Shown: positions 18,882 through 28,176, counted from the first letter of the stretch. The stretch: DNA of 64,000 bases from Stenomitos frigidus ULC18 (GCF_003003795.1 NZ_PVWK01000159.1:1-64000), one strand, 5' to 3'. Numbers and translations: made by a program. Notes: generated by a model not told the origin, from the letters alone.

Positions 18882-19373
18882 TTAAGACTCATGACGGCGC
18901 GCTTTGAGCTTTTGGCGACGGCGACTGGTGGCAACAACAGCCGTATCAACGGGAAAACCAACCAGCGGAATGACCTGGTACAGACGCTCTTCTTCCAACC
19001 GCTTCAGCTCGGTGTAGTCAACCCAGTGGATACAATCAACCGGACAGGTATCGATCGCTTCCTGAAGCAAGTCCTCGGAATCGCCATTCTGCCTGATAAC
19101 CCGCGATCGTCCGTAATCGGGCTCAATGTAGAACGTGTTGCGAGCCACGTGAGCGCAATGCTTGCAGCCAATGCAAGTCATCTCGTCCACGTAAACGCCT
19201 TTTTGCCTCAAGGCACCACCCAGCTCGGGCTCCAAGCCCGATCGCTCTAGCTCATCGCGCAAAAAACCACCCAACTCAGGCTCAAGACCCGTTTGAAGCT
19301 GGACGTTCGCTGGCTCAGAGGTTGAAGCATTCGAACGATCTTCTGCACTCGACGAAGCAAGGTCAGCCATCAC
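18882..19373 (-). CDS. ferredoxin-like Fe-S protein with duplicated N-terminal motif
   Basis: The protein has 163 residues. The CIGCKHC cluster and a later CPVDCIHW give the four cysteines of a 4Fe-4S centre. The flanking block HVARNTFYIEPDYGRSRV is typical of plant-like cyanobacterial ferredoxins of this class. Residues about 30-60 contain GLEPELGG twice, 16 residues apart. The C-terminus is basic (RRRQKLKARRHES). Its start overlaps the ycf35 stop by 4 bases, so it is the last gene of the DUF2997-ycf35-ferredoxin operon. The electron-transfer partner is unknown. Confidence 0.88.
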   Translation of the reverse strand: MMADLASSSAEDRSNASTSEPANVQLQTGLEPELGGFLRDELERSGLEPELGGALRQKGVYVDEMTCIGCKHCAHVARNTFYIEPDYGRSRVIRQNGDSEDLLQEAIDTCPVDCIHWVDYTELKRLEEERLYQVIPLVGFPVDTAVVATSRRRQKLKARRHES

Positions 19374-19756
19374 GCACTCCAGCGTTGCAGCACAAGACGA
19401 ATCGAACCGTCTTTATTCTGTTGTTGCTCAGTTACCTGGAAACCTTTTTGAGTCGTCTCATGCAGCACCGTATGATATGCATAGCGTTGCGTGACACGAC
19501 CAAGGAACCGATCAACCGTCAATTCCTGCTGCCAAAATTGTAGATCTGCGACCAGCTCATACTCACTACCGTTCCACCGAAAGCCAATGTCATAGCCATT
19601 GGCTTGCTCGATCGCGATCTCAGCCGTTTGAGTTTTCCCACGGTAGCCCCGGATTGGTTCAGAACCAGCTTTCCAGGAAACACCCAAATCGGTTAAAGCA
19701 GCTTGCAGAGAAGGCAAATTACGAAGTTGAGTCTTAATTTGGCTGAAGTGTGACAT
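19370..19756 (-). CDS. ycf35: Ycf35 / DUF1257 protein
   Basis: The protein has 128 residues, full length. MSHFSQIKTQLRN opens the family, followed by YRGKTQTAEIAIEQANGYDIGFRW, DLQFWQQE and the closing QRYAYHTV...GF. It is encoded in some algal plastids and most cyanobacteria, and the function is unknown. It lies between a DUF2997 gene and a ferredoxin gene with which it overlaps, suggesting a redox-linked role (inference). Confidence 0.95.
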   Translation of the reverse strand: MSHFSQIKTQLRNLPSLQAALTDLGVSWKAGSEPIRGYRGKTQTAEIAIEQANGYDIGFRWNGSEYELVADLQFWQQELTVDRFLGRVTQRYAYHTVLHETTQKGFQVTEQQQNKDGSIRLVLQRWSA

Positions 19757-19824
19757 GGTGAGTTTTAATGGATAAGGCTAATAAGGGATAGGGCTAAACG
19801 AACGAGAAGATTGACTGACAACAA

Positions 19825-20034
19825 TTACCACTCGCTGAACGTTGCTTGATTCGTCGCTGCAAGAGGCTGTGTATCAGTTTGGGCAAAATATTCTGAGGTT
19901 TGCTCCTGGCTGACAACCTGACCCAGTTGAGCCTCGATCGCTGCCGTCACCTCGGCACATGAAGAACCCACGATTCCGGTCACCTTCTCTTGTACGCGAC
20001 CATCAGGATAAATAATAAACTCAAGCGTTTCCAT
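19825..20034 (-). CDS. DUF2997 protein
   Basis: The product has 69 residues. It starts METLEFIIYPDGRVQEKVTG, has a conserved GSSC motif (EVTAAIEAQLG follows), and ends in a variable tail. This is the family usually found next to ycf35. The single Cys in GSSC is the notable residue. It is probably the first gene of this three-gene operon, 68 bp upstream of ycf35. Confidence 0.85.
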   Translation of the reverse strand: METLEFIIYPDGRVQEKVTGIVGSSCAEVTAAIEAQLGQVVSQEQTSEYFAQTDTQPLAATNQATFSEW

Positions 20035-20591
20035 ATGTTTGGTGAGGAATTGAGCGGCTCGCTCAGTAGTTGTGAAGCTTAAACTAAGTCAATATTCGAA
20101 CCAGTGTAGAGTAAGCGTTAATTCTCCGACTAAAAATTTTTCAAGCCTTCAACAGTCGGTGTTAACGAATGACACACTCTTAATGCATAGATTGTGCAAC
20201 ACTTAACAAAAATTAAAATCTATCTAAAGCGGTGACTCGGATATCTGATAGTTTCGCTTAACTTCCCATTGCAGTCAAGCTGAAAAGGGAAGGGAAATCT
20301 GTTTAAATTCAGTGGCTAGTAACCAGTGTTGAAATCCGTTGGTTGACGCAAGATGCTTGCAAAACAAGCGTTCGCAAAACGTTGCTGTGGCTTGGACTCA
20401 GCTGCTTTTGCAAAGCAAGCTAGTCGATCCAATCCAGGCGTAGAGTAAGGTCGTCAGCAGGGCCGCAGGCTTACCTTTGCATCTCTCCCTGAGGGGTGAG
20501 GCACCGTAGGAAGAATCTGACGTCACACGCCACAATGACGACAATAGGGAACTTGTCCCCCTTTGTGATTTAGCTCTCAACACGACAAAAC
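20035..20591. other. intergenic region between divergent units
   Basis: It should hold the promoter of the DUF2997-ycf35-ferredoxin operon and that of the kinase gene. Short related words (GCAAAACAAGC, GCAAAGCAAGC) recur near 20350-20420. I see no gene or clear RNA. Confidence 0.4.
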
Positions 20592-22547
20592 ATGGTGCCC
20601 CCTCTTCCATCCGGAACGGTGCTGCGCCAGCGGTACCTAATTCAGCAGGTTCTTGGTCAAGGCGGCTTCGGTCGCACATATCTGGCTTTAGACCAGGAGC
20701 GCTTCAACGAACCCTGCGTCCTCAAAGAATTTATTGTTCCGTATCACGACGGAACGCTGATCGAAAAGTCGAAAATTCTGTTTCACCGCGAAGCCAGCAC
20801 ACTTTATCAAATTCAGCATCCCCAAATTCCGCGTTTTTGGGCGGCCTTTGAGGATGAGCAGCGCTTCTTTCTGGTGCAGGACTTTGTGGATGGGCAAACC
20901 TACCGCCAGCTGTTGAGCGATCGCAAGCAAAAAGGGCAGGCTTTCTCAGAAGCTGAAGTGCTGCACTTCTTGAACCATCTGTTGCCTGTCCTTGACTGCA
21001 TTCACAAACAGGGCATTATCCATCGGGATATTTCACCAGAAAACGTGATTTTGCAAACGCAGGCAGCGACACAGCTAGAGCCCGTTCACCTCTCTGAAGC
21101 TGGGTTGCCGGTGCTAATTGATTTTGGTGCGGTGAAAGAGGCGACTAGCCACTGGCCTCTGATTTCAACCCCGACACGAGTTGGCAAAGTGGGCTACGCT
21201 CCGCCTGAGCAATTACAAACAGGCAAGGTGTACCCCAATAGTGATTTGTATGCGCTAGCAGCATCAGCGCTAGTGTTGCTGACCGGTCGAGAGCCGCAAA
21301 CATTGCTTGACAGCCGCACACTCACTTGGAACTGGGAACCATACGCCAAGGTTGGTGATGAACTGGCAATGGTACTCCGGCGGATGCTGGCGGTGTATCC
21401 AGGCGATCGATACCAGTTAGCGAGCGAGGTTCTGCAAGATCTCCAATCGTTTGGCGCGGTACCGCTAGAAAGCACACTGTTGCAAGCGCCATCATCGTCA
21501 TCACCATACGTGTTGGACTATGTGCCGGAAGCCAGCAGACAGCCAGCGATTGTAAATTTTCTACAAACTCCGCCCGATCGCTCATCGCAGTCAAACAACC
21601 CTGTTCCGCCCACCGCTACGTATACGTCATCGACCCAGTCAGCTAGAGACACTCACGACTCAAGCAGTGCGTGGAAACCGGGGACAATGCTGGGAGGACG
21701 GTTACGTGCTGGTATTGCTGCAACCGTGCTGGCAGGTTTGGGGGTGGCGCTGCCGATCGTGTGGCACGTTTTGATGAAAGCACCCGATAGCAGCGGCGAA
21801 GTTTGGGTCTCTGGCGCCAAGCTACCGCAATCGGAAGCCTCTCGTATTATTGATTCTCCGATTACCAATGGCTCCAGTCTAGCCATTAAGCCTCCATCGG
21901 AGTCTCCAGAGCCCGATAGCAATCCGTCGACCAAAACCAGTAAACCACCGCAACGGATTCAATTTGTTCGTGGTAAAGCGATGACCCAAATGCAGGGAAC
22001 GTTGCAGGCGACTGAGATGCAACCCTATGTGCTGCAAGCCTCGCAAGGACAAATCATGACAGTCACGCTTCAGGGTTCTGATGCTGCCATGAATTTGTTG
22101 CGATCGAACCAGGACGCGATCGATGCGGCAGCGTATCAGACCAGAAGTTGGACGGGGCAATTGCCTGCTGACGATCGCTATACGATCCAAGTTTCTGGTG
22201 CTGGTGCTTATACCTTGGAGGTGGCGATCACGTCACTAGTGCGCTCGAAGCAAGAACAAATTCAACGAGTCGCTTTTGCAGCGGGTAAGACGGGTACCAC
22301 GGTCACAGGACAACTGGAACCAAACCAGATCCAACGCTATTTGTTACAGGCAAAGCGAGGCCAAACGCTAGGCGTGAAAGTGTTACAAGGTGGCGTGAGT
22401 TTTAGCGCAATCGCTCCGAACGGTCAGCGCGTTAGCACAACGAGCACAAAGATTTGGCAGGGACGTTTGCCCCAAGAAGGCGACTACATTATTGAAGTGT
22501 CTACCAGCCATACCGGAAGCTATGCGATCGCGCTTGAGGTTTTTTAA
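20592..22547 (+). CDS. Ser/Thr protein kinase with C-terminal PPC-like domains
   Basis: The protein has 651 residues. The N-terminal kinase domain has the Gly loop GQGGFG (22-27), Lys45 in VLKEF, HRDISPEN (144-151, Ser at the usual Lys position, as in many cyanobacterial SpkB-like kinases), and DFG at 177-179. A membrane helix lies at about 379-395. The rest, outside the membrane, contains two repeats of a PPC-like beta domain (each with a VLQASQGQ or LLQAKRGQ type start, TVTLQG and YTIQVSGAG). Sensing of envelope signals is plausible but inferred. Confidence 0.9.
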   Translation: MVPPLPSGTVLRQRYLIQQVLGQGGFGRTYLALDQERFNEPCVLKEFIVPYHDGTLIEKSKILFHREASTLYQIQHPQIPRFWAAFEDEQRFFLVQDFVDGQTYRQLLSDRKQKGQAFSEAEVLHFLNHLLPVLDCIHKQGIIHRDISPENVILQTQAATQLEPVHLSEAGLPVLIDFGAVKEATSHWPLISTPTRVGKVGYAPPEQLQTGKVYPNSDLYALAASALVLLTGREPQTLLDSRTLTWNWEPYAKVGDELAMVLRRMLAVYPGDRYQLASEVLQDLQSFGAVPLESTLLQAPSSSSPYVLDYVPEASRQPAIVNFLQTPPDRSSQSNNPVPPTATYTSSTQSARDTHDSSSAWKPGTMLGGRLRAGIAATVLAGLGVALPIVWHVLMKAPDSSGEVWVSGAKLPQSEASRIIDSPITNGSSLAIKPPSESPEPDSNPSTKTSKPPQRIQFVRGKAMTQMQGTLQATEMQPYVLQASQGQIMTVTLQGSDAAMNLLRSNQDAIDAAAYQTRSWTGQLPADDRYTIQVSGAGAYTLEVAITSLVRSKQEQIQRVAFAAGKTGTTVTGQLEPNQIQRYLLQAKRGQTLGVKVLQGGVSFSAIAPNGQRVSTTSTKIWQGRLPQEGDYIIEVSTSHTGSYAIALEVF

Positions 22548-22579
22548 TTCGACGTTACATTCAAGCGTAACGTGCTGAT

Positions 22580-23902
22580 CTACTCGTCTTCTCGCAGCGC
22601 TTCTACCACTAATTGCGCCAATTTTGAGGCTGCACCTGCTTGCCCGCGAGCTTGACGGAGTGCGATCTGCATTTGCTGCAGCTTTTTGGGATGATCAAGC
22701 AAGTCTTGCACGATCGCTGCGATCGCCTTTGGCTGCAGAGCACCAGCCAGTTCAGGCACGATTTCAGCATTCGCCCAAATGTTAGGCCATGCCAGCCGTC
22801 CTAATCGTTTTAACGCGAGATGAGTCATGAGTTTGGCGACGCGACCGCCAATGACGGGTAGGTTTGCCAAGAGCCCTGGTATGCCGTCCCACGTCTTGAT
22901 GAGATCGATCTGCTGGAGCGGTATGAGCACGAGCATCGGCACTGCCAGTGCGCCCAATTCAGCAGTATTGGCGCCCACTGTGGTCAAACAAAGGCTGCAT
23001 TGAGAGAGCAGGTCATAAGCAGGAGCCTCCGTCCACAGGTCAACCCGCAGCCCAGACCGAGTTTTGAGCCATGGTCGCTCGTCGGGTGCTGCTGGCAAAA
23101 CCAAGATGGCACTCGTCCAGCCCAGTTGTTCGATCGCTGGATTCGTCGCAGGGTCGGCAAATGTCGCGAGTTTTGTCACCGCCAAACCTGGGGCCACCGG
23201 AATCACAAAACGCGTGGCTGGATTAACCGCATACACCTGCTCCGCGATCGCGAGGCATAGCGGTACACCCAGGGAGAGTTTTGTGGGCTTAGAGCCAGGG
23301 AGAAGACCGATAAGGGGGTGAGGCGGTAAGGAGTGAGGAGTGAGGAGTGAGGGAATCTCTTTGCCCTCTGCTGCCTCTGCTCCCCATTCCCTCCTCTCTT
23401 CACTTCTCCAGCGTCCGGCTTCTGCCATCAAATCACCAACGACAGTGAATTTGTGGACGTACGGTTGAGGGATACGGGTCATGATGTTTTCGTTCATGAC
23501 ACCAAAGCGATCGATCCAGCGGTGCCAGCGAGCTTCCCATTCGGCATAGATCACAGTGCGGTAGCCCAACCGTTTGCCGATGACGATCGGGAAAAATTGG
23601 TCGCCACCCAGAAAGAGCACCACACCGTGCGATCGCCAATCCCACTGGGCAGCGGTTTTGCCCCACAGCAGAAAGGGGAAGAAGTGCTCAGCGCCCTGTA
23701 CGCGATCGACCTCTGGATAACTACGGGCGATCGCGGCTTCTTGTCCACTGGCATTCGCGCAAGGTGAGAGGACAACCGAAAGCCTTACCTGGTTTCGATC
23801 GTCGCCCATTTGCTGGCGCAGCGCTTGCACTACAGGCTTAACCCAGGTTGCCAGTTCACCGGGGCCATTGGACAAAATCAAAATATCGATCGCAGGCTGC
23901 AC
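22580..23902 (-). CDS. lipid-A-disaccharide synthase-related protein
   Basis: The family resembles LpxB and is found in cyanobacteria, but the reaction is unproven. An ATG at 23980 lies inside a MITE copy, so I prefer the GTG at 23902, which has GAGAGG just upstream and gives the expected beginning (VQPAIDILILSNGPGELATWV). The length is then 440 residues. Typical segments are LSNGPGELATWV, LFLGGDQFFP, GDLMAEAG, IGLLPGSKPTK and CLTTVGANTAELGALAVPMLVLIPLQ. About 25 residues before IGLLPGSK are low complexity (EERREWGAEAAEGKE...) and come from heptamer repeats, see 23331-23351. Confidence 0.8.
   Translation of the reverse strand: MQPAIDILILSNGPGELATWVKPVVQALRQQMGDDRNQVRLSVVLSPCANASGQEAAIARSYPEVDRVQGAEHFFPFLLWGKTAAQWDWRSHGVVLFLGGDQFFPIVIGKRLGYRTVIYAEWEARWHRWIDRFGVMNENIMTRIPQPYVHKFTVVGDLMAEAGRWRSEERREWGAEAAEGKEIPSLLTPHSLPPHPLIGLLPGSKPTKLSLGVPLCLAIAEQVYAVNPATRFVIPVAPGLAVTKLATFADPATNPAIEQLGWTSAILVLPAAPDERPWLKTRSGLRVDLWTEAPAYDLLSQCSLCLTTVGANTAELGALAVPMLVLIPLQQIDLIKTWDGIPGLLANLPVIGGRVAKLMTHLALKRLGRLAWPNIWANAEIVPELAGALQPKAIAAIVQDLLDHPKKLQQMQIALRQARGQAGAASKLAQLVVEALREDE
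23331..23351. repeat. heptamer repeat inside a gene
   Basis: Three perfect copies of GAGTGAG in a row. The purine- and pyrimidine-rich surroundings reach from about 23310 to 23410. The reading frame is kept, so the repeat adds low-complexity residues to the LpxB-related protein. Confidence 0.7.
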
Positions 23903-23938
23903 GTGCCTTTCCTCTCTTCGGTTGCAATGGACAAGTGA

Positions 23939-24062
23939 GGGAGATTTCCAAGAAAAAAATTTACCGCCAGGTAGGAGCAAGTTTGATTATAAGGTTAACG
24001 GTTAGAGGCCAAGACTCTGGCAAAACCTGCCCCTACAGGTCTTTTGTTGACTAGAAATATCC
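23939..24062. mobile_element. MITE copy B
   Basis: Ends GGAGATTTCC and GAAATATCC, with an interior nearly identical to copy A (the GGTTAACGGTTAGAGGCCAA segment and AAAACCTGCCCCTAC). No TTA is seen on either side, so the edges have probably changed since insertion. It lies directly upstream of the LpxB-related gene. Confidence 0.7.
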
Positions 24063-24451
24063 AGGTCGGGGGATATTGCCAGTAAGCCAAATGGCAAGTG
24101 ATACAAAGCGATTGACATACTTGGAGTGTTAGACCTCGCTTCCATGGGCAAGACTAAGGCTTATCGTAGGACGATTCCGTTCCAGGTCGTTGTGTAGTCT
24201 CACGACTGCAGCAGAATGCCGATGCTAAACGGACATCAGGCTAGAACAAAGGGATAAAAATTGGACGATCGCGCCTCTGTCGAAAATGAGACGATATAGT
24301 GAGTTTAATCCCCGTATGATGGGAGCGTATCCAGTTCAAACCGGATCAGAGGCCAGTTAAAGCCCTTTTGATTACGATGAAGTGATGCCCCATCAGCGAG
24401 ACCGCCAGTTGTTGGGGTCTGCCCCCGCATCAACGAGTAGAGTTAACCTCG
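24063..24451. other. intergenic region, no gene seen
   Basis: The spacer lies between MITE copy B and the histidine kinase gene and presumably holds the kinase promoter. I see no repeat or RNA. Confidence 0.4.
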
Positions 24452-26479
24452 ATGAGCAACTCCACTTCCATCCTGGAAGACCTGCTGCAAGCCCTGCCCG
24501 AACTCAGAACCCAGCTTTACTTCAAGTCTTCCTTGACTGCCCTGTCTCATGCCATGGAAGATCAGGTTCTTGCCGGAGTTGGTAGCTCGTTGGTGATTGC
24601 AAGTTTTCAGCGCGAGCGCTTCTACCGCCAGGAAGCCCATCGCTACTTACGCATTTCAGAACGAGCAGAACAGGTCTATGTGCTGGCAGCGCCAGAGACT
24701 GATTTTGCCAATCGGTTTGATCATTACGAAACGATCGCCTTTGCGCCAACCGATGCACTCGCTCAAGAGTGGCATTTGGTGGTGATTGGTGCTCGGTATG
24801 CCGCGTGTCTGATTTGCAGAGAGAAGCCGATGCCTGTTTCGACGGCTGATTCGACCATGCAGCTTGCCACTGATCAGGCGCGCCGCTTTGAAGGCATTTG
24901 GACATTTGATCGACAGACAGTTTGCACAGCAGCAGAGTTATTGCTAGACAGAATTCTCGTGTATCGCCCAGAGTTGACCACAAAGGTTGCCCAAGCGAAA
25001 AAGCAGTTGCAGTTGGCACGCCGCATTGGTGCCAACAATGCCGATCCTGAACCGTTTGCGGAGCGTCTGGTCACGTACCTGCAAGCGGGACAGTACAAGT
25101 TACTCAAAGCGTATCGCTCGATCGCAGCCAAAGAGCGCAAAGAGCGACTGGTGAACTCCATCACTGCTGCGATTCGGCGATCGCTAGACCCAGAAGAAAT
25201 CTTCACAGTGGCCGTACGGGAGTTAGGGCAGGCGCTGCGTGGCTGTCGTTGTTTGATCTACCGCTGCAAAGTGACCGATGACGACGTTACAATCCAGCAT
25301 GAGTTTCTCGGAGCCGCCGTCGCTTCTCTCGTAGGGCAAAAGTGGCTGCTGCGGGAAAACCCCTTATTTCAAGCCGTAGTGGAGCAGCAGGAACGAGTCT
25401 ATCTTGCTGACGCGCAGGCAGATCCCTGGGTGCTGGAAGATGGGCGCACCGTTTTACCACCACGATTGGCGTCGGCGCAGCCCGAACCCTTGGTGCAGCG
25501 CTGGACGATCGCGTCCTGGTTGATGGTGCCTGTGATGCATCAAAATCGACTCCTGGGCATGGTCGAGCTCCATACCTGTGGTGGCACCCTACACGAGTGG
25601 ACAGAAGCCGAACTGGGTCTGGTAGACGCGATCGCGGCTCAAATTGGGGTTGCCCTTATTCAAGCCGAGGCGTATGCGAACCTTGAAGACTTGAATCAAC
25701 AGCTTGCCGCGCTCGACGTCACCCGCAGTAACTTAATTGCCATCACCGGACACGAATTACGCACACCCCTCTCAACCATCCAGGTTTGTTTAGAGAGCCT
25801 CTCCAGCGAACCCGATATGCCTCCAGAATTGCGCCAGATTATGCTCCAATCGGCCCTTTCTGACACGGAACGGATGCGAAAACTGGTTCAGGACTTTCTT
25901 ACCCTGTCACAGCTGGAAAGTGGACGGGTGCGGTGGCATCTAGAAGCACTACCGCTGCAGGAATGTGTCGATCTCGCCCTCAGCAGCATCCGCACCCGCC
26001 AAAACCAAAGTGACTTGCCCGAAATTACGGCTCACGTGCCACCAGAATTGCCCCTTGTACAGACAGACGGGGAATGGTTGGTCGAAGTACTCTCAAAACT
26101 GCTAGACAACGCCTGCAAGTTCACTGATCCAAACGGTCGCATCATGATTCAGGCACATTCCAACGGTGGACCAATGCTTGAAGTGACCGTAGCGGATACG
26201 GGACGCGGCATTGAACCGAATCGTCTGGAAACCGTGTTCGATCGCTTTTACCAGGAAGAAGGAGCCCTCCGCCGTACTGCCGGTGGTACGGGGCTAGGGC
26301 TTGCTATTTGCCGCCAGATTGTGACCGGGCTGGGCGGACGCATCTGGGCAGAATCGGCTGGTAAAGACCAGGGCAGCAAATTTCACTTTACCGTGCCGAT
26401 CGTCCGCGGGAAGCCAGACGAGAAACTGCCTAAAAATAGGACAGAGAAAGGCAAGGTTTCGCGTGCCAGAAGTCGATGA
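24452..26479 (+). CDS. DICT-GAF hybrid sensor histidine kinase
   Basis: The protein has 675 residues and no membrane segment, so it is a cytoplasmic sensor. Domains: DICT at about 1-190 (YFKSSLTALSHAMEDQ, FQRERFYRQEA), GAF at about 235-405, HisKA with phospho-acceptor His434 in AITGHELRTPLS, then HATPase_c with the N box LLDNACKFTD, VADTGRGIEP and GGTGLGLAICRQI. DICT domains are joined to two-component and diguanylate cyclase proteins, often with a link to light signals. The partner response regulator is not next to it. ATG 24452 follows AACCTCG without a strong RBS. Confidence 0.92.
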   Translation: MSNSTSILEDLLQALPELRTQLYFKSSLTALSHAMEDQVLAGVGSSLVIASFQRERFYRQEAHRYLRISERAEQVYVLAAPETDFANRFDHYETIAFAPTDALAQEWHLVVIGARYAACLICREKPMPVSTADSTMQLATDQARRFEGIWTFDRQTVCTAAELLLDRILVYRPELTTKVAQAKKQLQLARRIGANNADPEPFAERLVTYLQAGQYKLLKAYRSIAAKERKERLVNSITAAIRRSLDPEEIFTVAVRELGQALRGCRCLIYRCKVTDDDVTIQHEFLGAAVASLVGQKWLLRENPLFQAVVEQQERVYLADAQADPWVLEDGRTVLPPRLASAQPEPLVQRWTIASWLMVPVMHQNRLLGMVELHTCGGTLHEWTEAELGLVDAIAAQIGVALIQAEAYANLEDLNQQLAALDVTRSNLIAITGHELRTPLSTIQVCLESLSSEPDMPPELRQIMLQSALSDTERMRKLVQDFLTLSQLESGRVRWHLEALPLQECVDLALSSIRTRQNQSDLPEITAHVPPELPLVQTDGEWLVEVLSKLLDNACKFTDPNGRIMIQAHSNGGPMLEVTVADTGRGIEPNRLETVFDRFYQEEGALRRTAGGTGLGLAICRQIVTGLGGRIWAESAGKDQGSKFHFTVPIVRGKPDEKLPKNRTEKGKVSRARSR

Positions 26480-26590
26480 GTGTTACCCATGACGTGTCGA
26501 TTGCTAACAACTGTTACAGATCCCACTCGACTTTAGCGATGGTGACAGACTCAGTGATAGGATTTCTTCAAACATCGAGAGAGAAATCCA

Positions 26591-27016
26591 ATGGCAGAAA
26601 CTCTTTCTGGACAAGCACCTTTATTTGGCGGTAGTACCGGTGGTCTACTAACCAAAGCCCTTGTTGAAGAAAAATATGCGATCACGTGGACAAGCCCTAA
26701 AGAGCAAGTCTTTGAAATGCCAACAGGCGGTGCAGCCGTGATGCGGCAAGGTGAAAACTTGCTGTATCTAGCTCGCAAGGAGCAGTGTATTGCCCTTGGT
26801 GGCCAGCAACTGCGTTCAAAATTTAAGATCACGGACTACAAAATCTACCGCGTTTACCCTGGTGGTGACGTTGAGTATCTGCATCCTAAAGATGGCGTCT
26901 TCCCCGAAAAGGTCAACGCCGGTCGCCCACAGGTCAATACCGTCGCACGTAACATCGGCAGCAACCCTGAGCCTGCTAAGTTGAAGTTTAGCGGGACACC
27001 GACTTACGAAGCCTAG
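26591..27016 (+). CDS. psaD: photosystem I subunit II PsaD
   Basis: The protein has 141 residues, full length. It opens with [17 protein letters not shown], then the block [36 protein letters not shown], and ends with [21 protein letters not shown]. PsaD sits on the stromal face of photosystem I and docks ferredoxin. It is a single gene with its own RBS (GAGAGAAA) and terminator at 27055-27088. Confidence 0.98.
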   Translation: MAETLSGQAPLFGGSTGGLLTKALVEEKYAITWTSPKEQVFEMPTGGAAVMRQGENLLYLARKEQCIALGGQQLRSKFKITDYKIYRVYPGGDVEYLHPKDGVFPEKVNAGRPQVNTVARNIGSNPEPAKLKFSGTPTYEA

Positions 27017-27054
27017 TTCGTTAAACCCTGGTTATCTGGTCTAACAACTCAACG

Positions 27055-27088
27055 ATCGCCTCAAAGATGAACCTTGAGGCGATTTTTT
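27055..27088 (+). terminator. psaD terminator
   Basis: ATCGCCTCAA pairs with TTGAGGCGAT around a 9-nt loop and is followed by a T run. Confidence 0.85.
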
Positions 27089-27229
27089 GTTGCGAATTGA
27101 GACCCAATTGAATTGTGATTGCAAGTAGAGATGGGTTTTGCTTTTTAGCCATCGCGAAACTGATGACTAGCGTTCAAACCCACCCCTAGAACTGGCTAAG
27201 GTCGCCGTGAAAACCCGTTTAAACCCGTA

Positions 27230-28078
27230 TTACAACAATTCATCCATCAGCGTCATAACATTGATAGCGCCTGCGGATAAAGCTGGCGGTGTCGTGTGCT
27301 GTAACTGCTCTTCTAGTAAACCTTTGAGTGCAATGAGCTTGAGGCTGTTTTCTGCTTGAGTTTGGGCGATCGCCGCTGCTGCCGGGAGATACCCGATCGC
27401 CCCCAAATCAGCCAAAACCGTCCGTCGTAGTTGCAACGAGGGACTCTTAAGCGCCTGCACTAGCTGTTCGCCATAGGCTGCTTCGTGGGTCAACTGATAC
27501 ATCGCCCGAATCGCGGCATATTGAATCCGCTCGGTAGGATGCTCCAGAAACGGTTTGACATGCGAAATGGCATGAGCAGCCCGTAAAGCACCCACTGCCT
27601 CCAGAATGGCATCGTAGGGCTGAGAGAGATCGGGCTGATTCGGCACTAACTGCTCGCCCTGCAAGCCAGTAGCCAACAAGTTAAGTAAAGCAGGCACACA
27701 GGCTGAGTCACCCAAAGCCTGTAGTGACTGAGCTGCGGCTTCCCGTACGTAGTGATCGGAACAGCTCAAGGATTGAATCAATACGGGTACAGCCCGTCGA
27801 TCGCCCAATTTACCCAACGCTCTAGCAGCATTGCGCCTCAAAGGATAGCCGCCCGCTTCAGTCTGATCCGCTTCGTCTTCCAACGCGGCAATGAGCGCTT
27901 GGATGGCAGCCTCGTCTCGGACTCGAAACCGACCTAGCCACCAGGCTGCATAAAACCTCAGACCCAGATCCGCCCCTTGAAGATTGGCGATCGCCTGTTC
28001 GGCTGTTAACGCTTCTGCCTCATCAGAGCCGACTCCGGGCGGTGAAGACTCCATGCTTTCAAACGTAGATTCTTGCAT
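27230..28078 (-). CDS. cpcE: phycocyanin alpha-subunit phycocyanobilin lyase subunit CpcE
   Basis: CpcE works with CpcF to attach phycocyanobilin to Cys84 of CpcA. The product has 282 residues made of HEAT-like repeats. Family hallmarks are LTAEQAIANLQGADLGLRFYAAWWLGRFRV, DQTEAGGYPLRRNAARALGKLGDRRAVPVLI and the DHYVREAAAQSLQALGD repeat. It is the last gene of the cpc operon here. The partner cpcF is not in the window, so it must lie elsewhere or be replaced. A dispersed palindrome lies in the spacer before it. Confidence 0.92.
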   Translation of the reverse strand: MQESTFESMESSPPGVGSDEAEALTAEQAIANLQGADLGLRFYAAWWLGRFRVRDEAAIQALIAALEDEADQTEAGGYPLRRNAARALGKLGDRRAVPVLIQSLSCSDHYVREAAAQSLQALGDSACVPALLNLLATGLQGEQLVPNQPDLSQPYDAILEAVGALRAAHAISHVKPFLEHPTERIQYAAIRAMYQLTHEAAYGEQLVQALKSPSLQLRRTVLADLGAIGYLPAAAAIAQTQAENSLKLIALKGLLEEQLQHTTPPALSAGAINVMTLMDELL

Positions 28079-28176
28079 AAGAAACTGGATTTTAAAACGC
28101 GTCCGTCGACGGGAAAGAAACTGACAGCTAACGAAACTGGATACCGTTACTGGAGACTGCTACGCATGCGTCACAA

